Shown: piece after piece, positions 11,753-22,329 of the stretch
Numbering within the stretch: the stretch's first letter is position 1
Layout of the letters: each line of letters starts with the position of its first letter
Assembly (NCBI GenBank): GCA_019096195.1
Contig: JAGTXK010000076.1
Span: forward strand, 124,001 to 188,000
Direction: 5' to 3'
DNA from: Boletus sp. NGJ
Taxonomy: Eukaryota; Basidiomycota; Agaricomycetes; Boletales; Boletaceae
Length of the DNA stretch: 64,000 nt
The notes under the pieces: generated by a model
Databases searched by the model: none
Told to the model about the DNA's origin: nothing
What the model saw: only the letters and a program-made list of their open reading frames with translations
Made by a program: the position numbers and the translations under genes

Positions 11753-12774
11753 TTTTTCCGGAGTCTATTTTTGATGTGCACACGTGTACGTATCAATGAT
11801 ACTGTATCCGCTTCCCTTCGTATACTTACACTCGAGGCCCACCGATCGATCGACCCGCGATTCAAACACATACCCGATAGTGACCGCCGTTCAGGTTTCC
11901 AACAACCGATTCGTTTGATCATCACACGTAAAGTTAGATGGCCTACTGGGTCACTCGAACACCGCACGCCAAGCATCCAGGACTTGCAGCGCCGCGGATA
12001 CAAGTCACAGTACTATTCGGAACGCGATACGTGATACGTGTTTCACGCGGACGTTGGGACCTATGCACATGATCGCCGCATCAGTGATACTGGCCCGTTC
12101 TTCGTGATGCGGCGGGCAGTGCAAAACCCCAACCTGAGACGTGATAGGAAACGCCAAGCCACTTGCATTGCAGAATACCGGTCCATGCAAGTATGTATGT
12201 TGGAAGAGGTGAAATGGTACCAAGGGGCTCATGACCAGGGACGACGCGCGAGTTGACTTGGCGCTGTCAACCCACTGTCAGCATCACGATGAGTCTCAAG
12301 TGTACTAACGTTATTTGACGACCGTTTCCGAGGAAATACGGTCCCGCCGGAAACTCCTTGTGTTGGACACCACCGATGTCATTCTGTTGACTGGGCCGCA
12401 CCATGACGCAAACCGTCGATAACTTGTCACCAGACAAAGTTACAGATTTCGTATTTGTCGTCTCGCAATTCCTTCAGAATCGACGATAAATAACTGTACA
12501 TATGTACATGTCCATGCCTCACGTACGTACAGCACAGGAGCGTGAGGCTGGGCAGTAAAACAGCTTTTAGATAGGAAAGATAGAGGCTTGGAGCATACAA
12601 CTGTGTCAGATAACCAAATATCATACCTCAAAGCAAAAACGGTCAAACCAAACTGGATACGAGTCGAGTGGATATCAAATTTCTAACTTGGAATTAGAAT
12701 GGGTAACAGATGAAAATGAAAGCAAAGGGAATATATGACGTAGTAGTGCACCTATACCTTGTTCCTGATGCGGC
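11753..12774. other. Intergenic, no gene supported
   Basis: This is the 3' flank of KTI12 and of the membrane-protein gene on the opposite strand. No reading frame shows a domain. Confidence 0.5.
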
Positions 12775-13971
12775 TCATCGGCGTCTTGGCAGCTCGTCAT
12801 ATTCGACCTGCTGATTGACGGTTACATGAACACCGACAGCCGAGACCGCTTTGTCGGATGAGGTGTCCTCACTCACGATCGGAAGCACCACCTTGGCATC
12901 ACGGCTGGGCGCGGTATCGACGTGGTCCTTGTCGACGTCCCATGTACCCTCTTCCTTGGCACCACGAGCGGCTCCGACGCTTTTGCTCTGACTATGAATA
13001 TCACCGATGGTGTATGTCGGTGCAGCGCGCCCGCGTGCGACACCCACGCCAGTGCCGCTGAGGCTGGCACTCGCACCGCTCGAAGAGCCTGACCCGCTAG
13101 CGCTAAAGGTACCGCCGTTCTCGAGTGAACCTCTGACGCCGAGAACAATGCGCATGCTCATCGTTGCAGTGAGAACACCCGCCATGCTGGTGACGATCGT
13201 CTTGATGGGGTCGTCGTAACCGGTCGGGGTCATGATGAAGTAAAAGAGGACGTTGACGAGGTTAACGAGGAGGATGGCACCGTAGAGGTTGAGGTTATCG
13301 CGAAGCATGAGCCGCCAAGGGGTGAGAGGCTTGGCTTCGAGGGTCTGAAGGGACCGCATGACAGCGAGAGAAAAAGTGGTCGCGTAAAGGACCGTGGGGG
13401 AGAGCCAGTAGATACCAACCCAGCTCTGGTTATTCAGAGGTCCAGCAATGCAACCCTGGCCATCGAGAAGATGGACGGAGCGGTAGAAACCACAGCAGAT
13501 AGCGGTGACGACTCCCTGGACAAACAAAAGAGCGAGGAGCAGTGAACGAATGCGGGAATTGTGGCCGTAGATGGCAGTGACACGTATGACATGCACGGTG
13601 GAAGCTGCAAAGAGAAGGATAGCAGTGCAGATAGGCTCATAGGGCCAGAACCGCCGACAATCTGGGTCCTGTACTGCGGACGTGGAGAAGAACATGACGC
13701 CTAAATAACGCTGTGAGCTGGGGATAAGCGCTAGGACGGAAAACACACCTGCCACGACGAAATCGACGAGGACCCATAGCTGCAAAAAGTAGTAGAGCGC
13801 CTTGAGTGCAGGCCAGGCTTTTGTGCGGCCGAGTCGGTACGATCTTGGTGTGAGGACAAGGGTATCCCAAGCGAGGACGGTGAGTGTACAGACGTAGAAA
13901 TACTTCTGTGCTGATAAATGTGGGGAGAGGTTGAGGAAGTTCGGAAGGTTAACTGTGGTGGTGTTGGACAT
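12775..13971 (-). CDS. DUF6533-like multi-pass membrane protein
   Basis: A single open exon of 398 aa. The first two thirds hold about seven hydrophobic helices. The N-terminal part (QKYFYVCTLTVLAWDTLVL ... ALYYFLQLWVLVDFVVAG) resembles the DUF6533 region that begins a large family of 7-TM proteins in Agaricomycetes. A Cys-containing loop (VQDPDCRRFWPYEPIC) follows helix 3, and FYFIMTPTGYDDP precedes the last helix. The C-terminal tail is Ser/Gly-rich and hydrophilic (SGSGSSSGASASLSG), probably cytoplasmic. Function is unknown; the fold recalls GPCR-like receptors but nothing in the sequence proves signalling. It is divergent from the gene at 14329 with about 360 bp between the starts. Confidence 0.75.
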   Translation of the reverse strand: MSNTTTVNLPNFLNLSPHLSAQKYFYVCTLTVLAWDTLVLTPRSYRLGRTKAWPALKALYYFLQLWVLVDFVVAGVFSVLALIPSSQRYLGVMFFSTSAVQDPDCRRFWPYEPICTAILLFAASTVHVIRVTAIYGHNSRIRSLLLALLFVQGVVTAICCGFYRSVHLLDGQGCIAGPLNNQSWVGIYWLSPTVLYATTFSLAVMRSLQTLEAKPLTPWRLMLRDNLNLYGAILLVNLVNVLFYFIMTPTGYDDPIKTIVTSMAGVLTATMSMRIVLGVRGSLENGGTFSASGSGSSSGASASLSGTGVGVARGRAAPTYTIGDIHSQSKSVGAARGAKEEGTWDVDKDHVDTAPSRDAKVVLPIVSEDTSSDKAVSAVGVHVTVNQQVEYDELPRRR

Positions 13972-14328
13972 GACGGTGGGGAGAGTTCAAGGGGATCGTT
14001 GCAACAGACGCTCCGTTTTATTTTCGCATGGGCGACACAGCAAACGCTACATCAATCAGATCATTACGTAATACGACCCTATTCACTGCCCCAGCCGTCG
14101 TCGTCGTCGCCGTCGTGCAGCTCGACTTCTTGCCCATCGTCGGCCATGTCGACCAGCAGTCCAAGCGTTACCTTTACAGGCAAAAATCCCAGCGCGAGTG
14201 CGCCGACCGCGACATCCTCGCAGTCAGAGTCAGACACCGCAACACTATATCTGTACGTGGTTCTCCCGCACCGCCTCAGGCCCTGTCGTTCATATTGACC
14301 CCATCTTTGTTCACCCCTTCCCATCATC

Positions 14329-15232
14329 ATGGACTCGGCCAGCTTCACATTCCTCGCCACAATCCTTATCCTTGTTTTGCTCTCAGCATCACTCGTTCTC
14401 AGATCCTATATTCTCCGCAGGCGATACAGGCAGCGCTTCCAACAAGCTCTCGCTGATGGCCTGTTTGTCGACCTTGACCGTAGCACCTTCAATGGCGAAG
14501 GTCCATTTGATCCCCTGGGCGAATTGCGTCGTTCTACTCGACGACCAGGTCCGAAACCTGCGCTATGGGACAACTGGATACACCCTGCGGAGAAAGACAA
14601 CACCTGGTCCTCCATTACGGTAAGCTCCCCTGCTTGTTCTGTGTATCCTGTAAAAATGGGCTTGACAAAACGTTACCGAACTTTTTCCGTAGCCTGTTGC
14701 TCTCTGGCGCACCTCCTCGCAGTCGCCGTCGAAATTGATATCGTCGGCTATACTGACTACCCCACCGCCCGACTCTCCATCCTTACTCCAAGCCCAACCC
14801 CGTTCCTCACTCTTATCTCAACTACGTCTCCAAAGCCCATTTTCTCTCTCCTCCCCTCGCTCTTCCTCGCTGCCCAGACAGGCACACACTCCCATCGAAT
14901 CACCCACTGTTGCCAGCCCCCGATTACCAGCTGCGCAGCCGGGACCGTCCGGTCCGAGCGCCCACACCGAAAAGGACGCTGCTATCCTTGTCGTCTGCGT
15001 GCTCGTCGCCATGCCAGATGCATCTGCACCAGTAAATCTACCCGTGCCCGGTGCGAAGGGTAAAGGCGTGGACCCACTCGAGTCTCAGGCACAACAACAG
15101 AGTGGTGATGCAGATCCCCTCCTGCAATCGTCTCTACACCGATCGGGTCTCCGCATACCTGACTTCGCCGTGGACGAAGAGGGACTTCCGTTACTCGAGT
15201 TTGGCGTCGTCGAGGTGAGGACGGGGGAATGA
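14329..15232 (+). CDS. Single-pass membrane protein, uncharacterised
   Basis: Two exons (14329-14619 and 14693-15232) join in phase to 276 aa. The N-terminus is one strong membrane segment, FTFLATILILVLLSASLVL, followed at once by RSYILRRRYRQR, which suggests that the bulk of the protein is cytoplasmic. A conserved-looking block, PKPALWDNWIHP, precedes the intron. The second exon is rich in Ser, Pro and Gln and looks disordered, ending with a short ordered stretch near PDFAVDEEGLPLLEFGVVEV. I do not recognise the family. The canonical splice sites and the stop support it as a real gene. Confidence 0.65.
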
Positions 15233-16871
15233 GAACCTGAACAGCATGACAGCCACGAGAGATACACGGCATTAATTACTTACATATCTTCTCAGTTATT
15301 GACGCTTACCTTAGTGTGTATGTTGCGGTTGTTTGAAATACGTTAGCATCGGAGCACCTGCTTGTTTTATTCGTGGTACATTACGGTAGCATGTGCATGA
15401 GCGCGCCTCTCCTACCATTTAGCATTCAGCTCTCTTGTAATAACGACACCTTAGGCTGATATATCAACCTGGTCCACCACGAACCACTGGCTTCTCTTCC
15501 CGCGCGCGGCTCGCTGGTTACATTGAGCACTGTGTGTCCTCGCAGACGCGGTCCGGTCGTTTGCACATCCAGAGCGGGCGAAATATCCTCCGGTGGTGAC
15601 ATCCTGGCATCCCTCGTTCCCTCATGTGCAGTGCGTCCACACCCGTGAAGCTCTTCGACGATTCACTCCAAAGACGTACCGCCTGGCCCAGAGCACCTGA
15701 ATGTAGACCGACTCGGCCGTCACGAGCACCTAAATGGTCCTCGTGCACGTCATGCGGTACACGACCGCACGAGGCGATACAATCAAGATAAGAGCAACGG
15801 ATCTGAGGGCGGCGCTCTGTCTGCCCATCTGGTCTTTCGTGGCAGCCGTCAGGTGCCTAGGAACGTGGTGGATCCAAATCCGAAACGTCGACGCCAGGGT
15901 TAGAGAGAATGTAGATAATGTCGATCATGAAGGCGATAGTACCAGATACACACCGTAAAGGTCAGGTTCAGATCCCACTGGTTCACATGGATCTAGGCTA
16001 CCTTGACCTCGTCGCCTCTAGGAGATATCCTATCTTAGGTGGTTCGTGCGCGAGGCACCAATCACCGTGGATTGTGACGTTCCAAATACCACGTCGTGTC
16101 GGCGAAATCCCGGCGTTGACACAATGCGTGAACTTGTCCAGTCTCTCGATCCCAACTCGGCGTCGGACCGCTGAAGGCACCTTCATCATGTGCGACCTCT
16201 AAATACGCCATACGACCTACGACCTCGAGGGTCACACCCACCACCGCCCGACTGCGTGCGCGTTTTGCCCCGACTCCCAATGACCGGTAACTGCCCCGCT
16301 CGAAGAGGGCGCGATCGAGGTGTGAGATCTTGAGAGGTCAGCGCGAGCTCGTTGTATCCCGGGCGGCCGCCAAGGCAGGGCGAGATAGAATCGTGGCCGT
16401 ACAAGACACACTTCTCTTTACTTATCAATAACGTCGGCAAGGAGGTCCAACGTATGAATTTAATTTAATTTTTTTTAGTTTCATGTATGATTTTGTATTT
16501 CGCTTATTCCCGATACCTAGACGGCGGTGCAAGAAAACGGTATTGTTTGCGATACTGCGACAGAGCTATCTACCATGTGCGTACACTCTGGAAAACACGC
16601 ATGAACAAATCGGACCCACGAATTGAGCCTCGCTCTTATCCTGGACCGCCTGGAATCGGTTCGGAAAGCGACCGCAGCACTGCACGAGCAAAGTCTAACC
16701 CCGAACCGTGCTTTTTCTTCGATCCGTCGAGCAGATACTAGTACTGTCAGTGTATGTCTGATGTAAGTGCGGCATGTCGTAAAGAAGGCAATGACTCTGA
16801 AACAGGCACGCTCTCCGCAGCTTGTTCGTTGACGCTCTCCATTGTTCAGCCAAGTCGTGACGACGTCAACA
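15233..16871. other. Intergenic, 1.6 kb, no gene supported
   Basis: Several short frames exist on both strands, but none has a domain, a signal peptide or a consistent exon chain. The stretch 15930-16440 is GC-rich and could be a decayed gene, without any family I can name. A T-rich patch lies at 16455-16485. Confidence 0.4.
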
Positions 16872-19800
16872 ATGACCGGTGTGTACTGACACGCGTGGAG
16901 TTGGGTTGATGCTGACAGATGAACAAGACCCGCTCATCGAAATCGACGGAGAGGACCGATTGTCGGCACTGACATACTCTGCGAACGGCGAGTATCTCGT
17001 TGGCGGCGGTAAAGCTGGGGTTCGAGTGTGGCGAGTAGAAGACGGGACGCAAGTGGCAAAAATGGCGACGGTGGGGAATGTCGTGTCTCTCGCTGTCTCC
17101 AGGGATGGCAGATGGATCGCAGCGGGGACAGACTGGGGAGAAGTTTTTGGCTGGAACGGAGAGACGCACGAAACCCGTTTCTCGCACAGGCAGAACTACC
17201 TCATCTGCGGGGTCGATTTCTCCCCGGACTCGACTCGACTCGTCACTGCATCACAAGACCGCACAGCCACCGTCTGGGATGCAGCGACTGGCAGACGACT
17301 GCTCCGTCCACTCCGCCACGAGAGTTGGGTGATAGCAGCCAAATACTCGCCGCAAGGCGATCGACTCGCGACAGCCACTCTCAACTCCGTTCGCGTCTAC
17401 GACAGCAACATTGATGCTTGCTTGCTTGTGGACGTCAAAATAAAAGTAACACCGTTCTTCAACACTGGCCTCCTGTGGTCAAATGACCAGCTTTTCATCG
17501 TGTCCGACCGTAAAATCAAGCAAATAGAACCATACACCGGCTCAGCAGTCTTGGAATGGTCTGTTCCTGACAGCGACTACTTGTCGTGCATTGTCCTACC
17601 AGAGCATAAGGATTTCATCGCATACTCTGCAAAGCGTACCGTCTCGTTCTGGGACACGCCGACACACACCCAGTTTAATCTCCTCAGACACGCTCAAGAC
17701 ATACGTTCAATCGCACTGTCTCCAGACGACCGGTTTCTCGCAATTAGTGAAGAGGACGGGAAAATCACCATAAAAAATGTGTCCCGCATCACTGTAAGTA
17801 TTGGTAAATTACGGCGATTGGTTTACTGCCAACTCATCATGCTTCCTCGTAGGAAACAATCCCATTGTCTTGTCTACACCCAACATTCCAGGAACCAGAG
17901 ATTCATATTGACGATGTTGTAATCGAGTCGTGGAGCAACGATTGCCTCGAGTATGCTGACGTATTGCTGACGCGAGCGATCGCTGATTCCCGAAATCCGA
18001 GCCAATACATATTTGCTAGTCGAGCCCTCGTCAGAGCTCGTTTGGGAAAATGGGACGCAGCGATCGATGACGCCAAAAAGGTGTTTAATGCCCTCTACTC
18101 CCACATGCCGGCCCTGACGCTCATTCACATCAAGTCCATCAACATCCAGTCTTCCGTCATTGGCTACATTGCAAAGAGTGTAGCCCTTGTCGGCAAGGGG
18201 AAAAGACATGAGGGGTACCGGGCGTGCGACATCGCGTTCGAGCATTACCATTCAACTCATGTTACCTTTCTCCTTCTCATCAAGGTGTGTATTACATGCA
18301 CTCGAACTTGGTTGCCTCCCACTTGCTCATATTCCTTAGGCTGTCATCGTGTTTATGGCCGGAGAGCGCGACGATGCAATATCCCGCTTGGATGACCTCA
18401 TCGCCACAGTTCCCTGCAACTCAGTATGCTGTGTGGTGCAGGCATGTAGATGACGTGCTAACATACGGCAAACTCACCACTGATTTTCCCTACAGGCGTA
18501 CATGTATCTTCTCCTTGGGAGCTCGCGCATGAAGAGCAGAAACTACGAGGATGCGATCCAATCGTTTGAGCGTGCACGAACCCAAATGCGACACCACGAA
18601 AGCCGACAACTTCTGGTGATCTCATTGGTAAGCTTCGTTCCGACGATCGTGAGATAGGTCACCATCTTTCACAGATATCTGGGTGGAGGTTCAATGATCT
18701 TGAAATCACAATTCGACAACATCTCTGCGAATCCCTATATGCCTCAGGCCGCGCCAGGGATGGAGGCGAATCTCTTCTCAGCATGATAAATACCTTTGAT
18801 GGTGTCGTCTATATGAGTGAATCCATCACCAAGTGGGTTTCTGGTCAGTTTATGCCCTGCCAGTTGATTGCTGTGCATTCGATAATTCCCTGCAGATTTT
18901 GCCCACCAATGTCTCTCCACTCCTGAAAGCAACGGTGACACAGCCTCGATGGCAGGTCCATGCGATGAAGCGACGATACTCCATGCAAACCTCAATTCAA
19001 CGACCCCCGCACCACTCTTGAGAGAGTGGGCAAAGTCAACATTGGCGAGTGGCGAGTGGAAAGACGCCTTGATTGCTGCTGACAGTGTACGTATCTCTTT
19101 TTGCGCTGGTATTCTTGGTGGGCCTGACATTCCCTGTTCTGGAGTTCACGGTTCCGAGATTCACAATTTATCGGGCCATATGTGAACATCTCGAGTCGAT
19201 CAACCGCATAACGGATACTAGCGAGTGTTTCCGCCAAATGGTGGATGAATTCGCAGAGCAGACACACGCACATCACGAACAGGCAGAATGGGTCCTTGGT
19301 AAGTGGCCTCGCGTACCACGTAAGTGTTAGACTTGCAATGTCGTTGCTCAGGGAAACTAGAAGACCTCGGGGATACTGCAATGGGTGCTCAACGACATGA
19401 TGATGCCATCTCCCACTATACAGCCATCCTGTCCCTCACTCCGGCCGTACCACATGGGTTCTTCATCAAGCGAAGCAAGGCGTACTTGGCCAGGGATCTG
19501 TGTCAGGATGCGTTGAATGATGCAAACAAGGTGCGTCGTCTGTCTCGTGCAAGTTAGTTTCGTTGATGGCATCACCACTAGGCTATCATGCTTGATCCAT
19601 CATCTCCGTGGGGTTACGAGAGGAAGCACGCAGCTTTACACGAGGCAGGAGATTATGATAATGCGATAGATGCATTCGAGGCAATGCTCTCGAAGATGTC
19701 GCAGTCACCTGATCCAGCTATTCGTGGTGAGGATGACGAGATTGTCGTGGTGTTTATTCACTGATCATGTATCTTAGAGCATCATCGCCAATACATAAAT

Positions 19801-21498
19801 CCAAGAGTGACGAAAGCGGCGATCCGCAGCGCGGTTCAGGATACCATCCGTGAATCGCCACGCGTGCTCATCAACACCTTCTCTGGCCGCCTTCTCGACA
19901 AATCACAACAAGCTGCCGTATTCGAATCGCTCACAGTCTTCAAACAGTTGGTGTCCTCCATGACGACTCGAATCGACCATGCCCGCATCGCGCATGACGT
20001 TACCCAATACTATCGTTATGCGATGTTTTCCCACAAATGGGAAGACGACGAACCCCTCTTTGAAAATGTCGTTCGTATTGTTGTATATGATCTTGGTGAA
20101 TCTCCCACCCATGATAAGGTGCAAATGTTTTGCAGGATTGTGCGGGACGCTGGGTTGCACTGGGCATGGAGTGATACATGCTGTATCAATAAAGCAGATC
20201 ATGTCGTGCTTCAAGAAGCCCTGGTCGCCATGTTCAAGTGGTATCAGGGTTCTGCCGTGACGATCGTGTTCCTCCGTGGCGTTCGCTCTCCGTGGTGGCG
20301 CGGTGATCTTGTGAACAGCATTTGGAATACTCGGGCCTGGACATTCCAGGAATATCATGCCTCCAAGGTGGTCCAATTCTACACTGAGGACTGGACTCCA
20401 TACATGAACATCAATGTTTTCAACCACAAGGAGTCGCCAGAGATCATCTCGGAGATGGAGGAGGCAACTGGCATCTCGGCTCGAGCCTTGAGGGCACTCC
20501 GACCAGGCTTATACGACATACGGGAAAAGCTGTGTCTAGCTTCAGGACGACAGACAACCCTTGTCGAGGATGCAGCATACTCGTTACTTGGGATATTTTC
20601 CGTTTCCATGTCGATCGTATATGGTGACGGGGATCAGGCACTCGGGAAATTGTTGGCACAGCTACTCACAAGCTCGGGAGACACGAGCATCCTTGCATGG
20701 ACAGGGAGATCTGGCAGCTTCAACAGCTGCCTCCCTGCCAATATCAAAGTGTTCAGCCAGTTGCCGACGACACACATTCCACTAGCCATTGACGTGAGCA
20801 CTGCCGGATTGCGTGCTTCACTCAGTCTGACGTTGGTCATGAAGTTCTATGATCGACTCAATGAGCTCCCCGTACCATCATTCTTAGGACAACGCATGAA
20901 GCTTCCGTGCCTCACTTTCAAACTTGGGCGTGTATCGTCGCTCGGACCTGTGTTTCGGGCAAGGACGGACTCCCTCGGGATTGTGGAGATCAGGACCACA
21001 GAAGATCTCTCTCGATTGGATTCTCTGATTCTCGTTCATCCTTGGATCGACTTTTTGCTCAACCGACACCCTGTTGGAAGTATCGCGGAGATGATTCCTG
21101 AAGAGAACTCAAACGATCAACCTTCTTCTTTGCTAGGCGATTCTCCATCGCTCTCCAGCCCTACCAGTATCGCATCGGCGACCAAGCCATTACGCGCATT
21201 GCGCTTCGTTGCTCGCTTCAGTCGGCCGTTTGGCGCACGCCTCGCCACACCTCGAGATGCAGCGTCCCTTTTATCGCCTTTACCTGTATCGCTGGTAGAC
21301 AAGCAGACACAAGCACTCGGACTCATCGCTCGACTGAGACACCCGTTCGGTGCGCTGTTGTTCACGCCGACACGCCAAAACGTGGCAGAATACAGGCGAG
21401 TCGCTGCGGAGAGTGTTATCACTGTCCAAGTCGAGGAGATCACGCCGATCATATTGACGAATTTGGTAGAGGGCGTACGCTTGCTGGACGTGCTTTGA
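16872..21498 (+). CDS. WD40-TPR-HET fusion protein
   Basis: A large gene of about a dozen exons, product roughly 1,250-1,350 aa. The preferred start is a 7-nt first exon (ATGACCG, 16872-16878), then an intron to 16918, giving MTDEQDPLIEIDGED; the alternative is ATG 16909. The N-terminal 290 residues form about seven WD40 blades (for example VDFSPDSTRLVTASQDRTATVWD). TPR-like helices follow from about 17853 to 19740 (LGKWDAAIDDAKK, RNYEDAIQSFERA, GDYDNAIDAFEAM). The last exon carries a HET domain: YRYAMFSHKWEDDEPLFENV, WAWSDTCCINKADHVVLQEA and NTRAWTFQEYHASK, then VEDAAYSLLGIFSVSMSIVYGDGDQALGKL. HET domains trigger cell death on recognition of non-self in fungal heterokaryon incompatibility. 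I see no NACHT or NB-ARC P-loop. The order, repeats first and HET last, is the reverse of HET-E/HET-D. Confidence 0.8.
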
Positions 21499-21504
21499 AC
21501 AATG

Positions 21505-21527
21505 TTTTTTTTTTTTTTTTTTTTTTT
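21505..21527. repeat. Poly-T tract
   Basis: A run of about 23 T residues directly after the stop of the WD40-TPR-HET gene. It could be a simple microsatellite, or the A-tail of an ancient minus-strand retroposed insert, but nothing beside it supports the second idea. Confidence 0.7.
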
Positions 21528-22329
21528 CATCGATGACAAGAGACCTCGCTTCTAGAACGTCTTCTAGGGTTTGCTTTGATTTGGACATGGGATGCACAGT
21601 GTTGTCGTAGCTCGAGAGATAGTTCCTTTTTCTCAAATGCTTTTCAGCCAGGAAAATGACAGATTCCTTTTTCGTCCTTGGTCATGCTTGGATCCTCGGC
21701 CTCGGTTTTGACATCGATAAATTTGATTTGGTGGTTGTCTATGGCATTGTTACCATAGCTTGTCCTTTTTACAGATGCCGTAGTCGGCTGTCTATGTGTG
21801 TTCCTGTGGTTACGAGGTCCTGTCTCTCACTCTAAAACCCTATTTTGATTCTGTATACAAGTACGTGTAATATTTGAGCCCAGCCAAATTGAATATCTTT
21901 TTTGGAATATGTGATAAAAGAAGTATCTATATCTGAGTAAACGAACATGCTGTGCCGTTTGTCGCGTTTGTTAGGTCTCTCGAAGAATCCCGGGGTCGCT
22001 CTCGGTTACCGTATATGGCAAGTGCACTCACGTGACGACGTGCTCGCGCCGGATGCTCGACGAGCGGGTCAGTTAGAGTGGATGGCAATACTATTGGTCT
22101 ATACATACGGTGTCACAGGGATCTTCCGTGCATGGCGATGTCGCTCGCCAATTTCTTTTGCCAGGTAAGTCCAACTCCGACTTGGTCAATAGCGCCAAAC
22201 GTAAATTCACAAGTGAGCCAATCAATGGCCCGGGAGAGACGAACAAAATAAACAGGTTCAGCCAATCAGAGCGTCACAAACACTGTTGGTTTATCGTTGT
22301 AAAGTGTTTTACACACTTTACACCACTTA
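21528..22329. other. Intergenic, no gene supported
   Basis: I see no coding exon. The right part leads into the segmental duplication that contains the first chitinase gene. Confidence 0.45.

Noticed and set aside
15930-16440. A gene in the GC-rich intergenic stretch
   Set aside because: Open frames on both strands are short, mutually overlapping and without domain or splice structure.
19903-20427. 174-aa minus-strand frame
   Set aside because: Shadow of the HET exon; no homology of its own.
16872-21498. A classical HET-NACHT-WD40 receptor
   Set aside because: No Walker A/B or NACHT motif is visible between the WD40 and HET parts, and the domain order is reversed.
21505-21527. The poly-T as the tail of a minus-strand retroposon
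   Set aside because: No target-site duplication or element body could be seen beside it; a simple repeat is enough.
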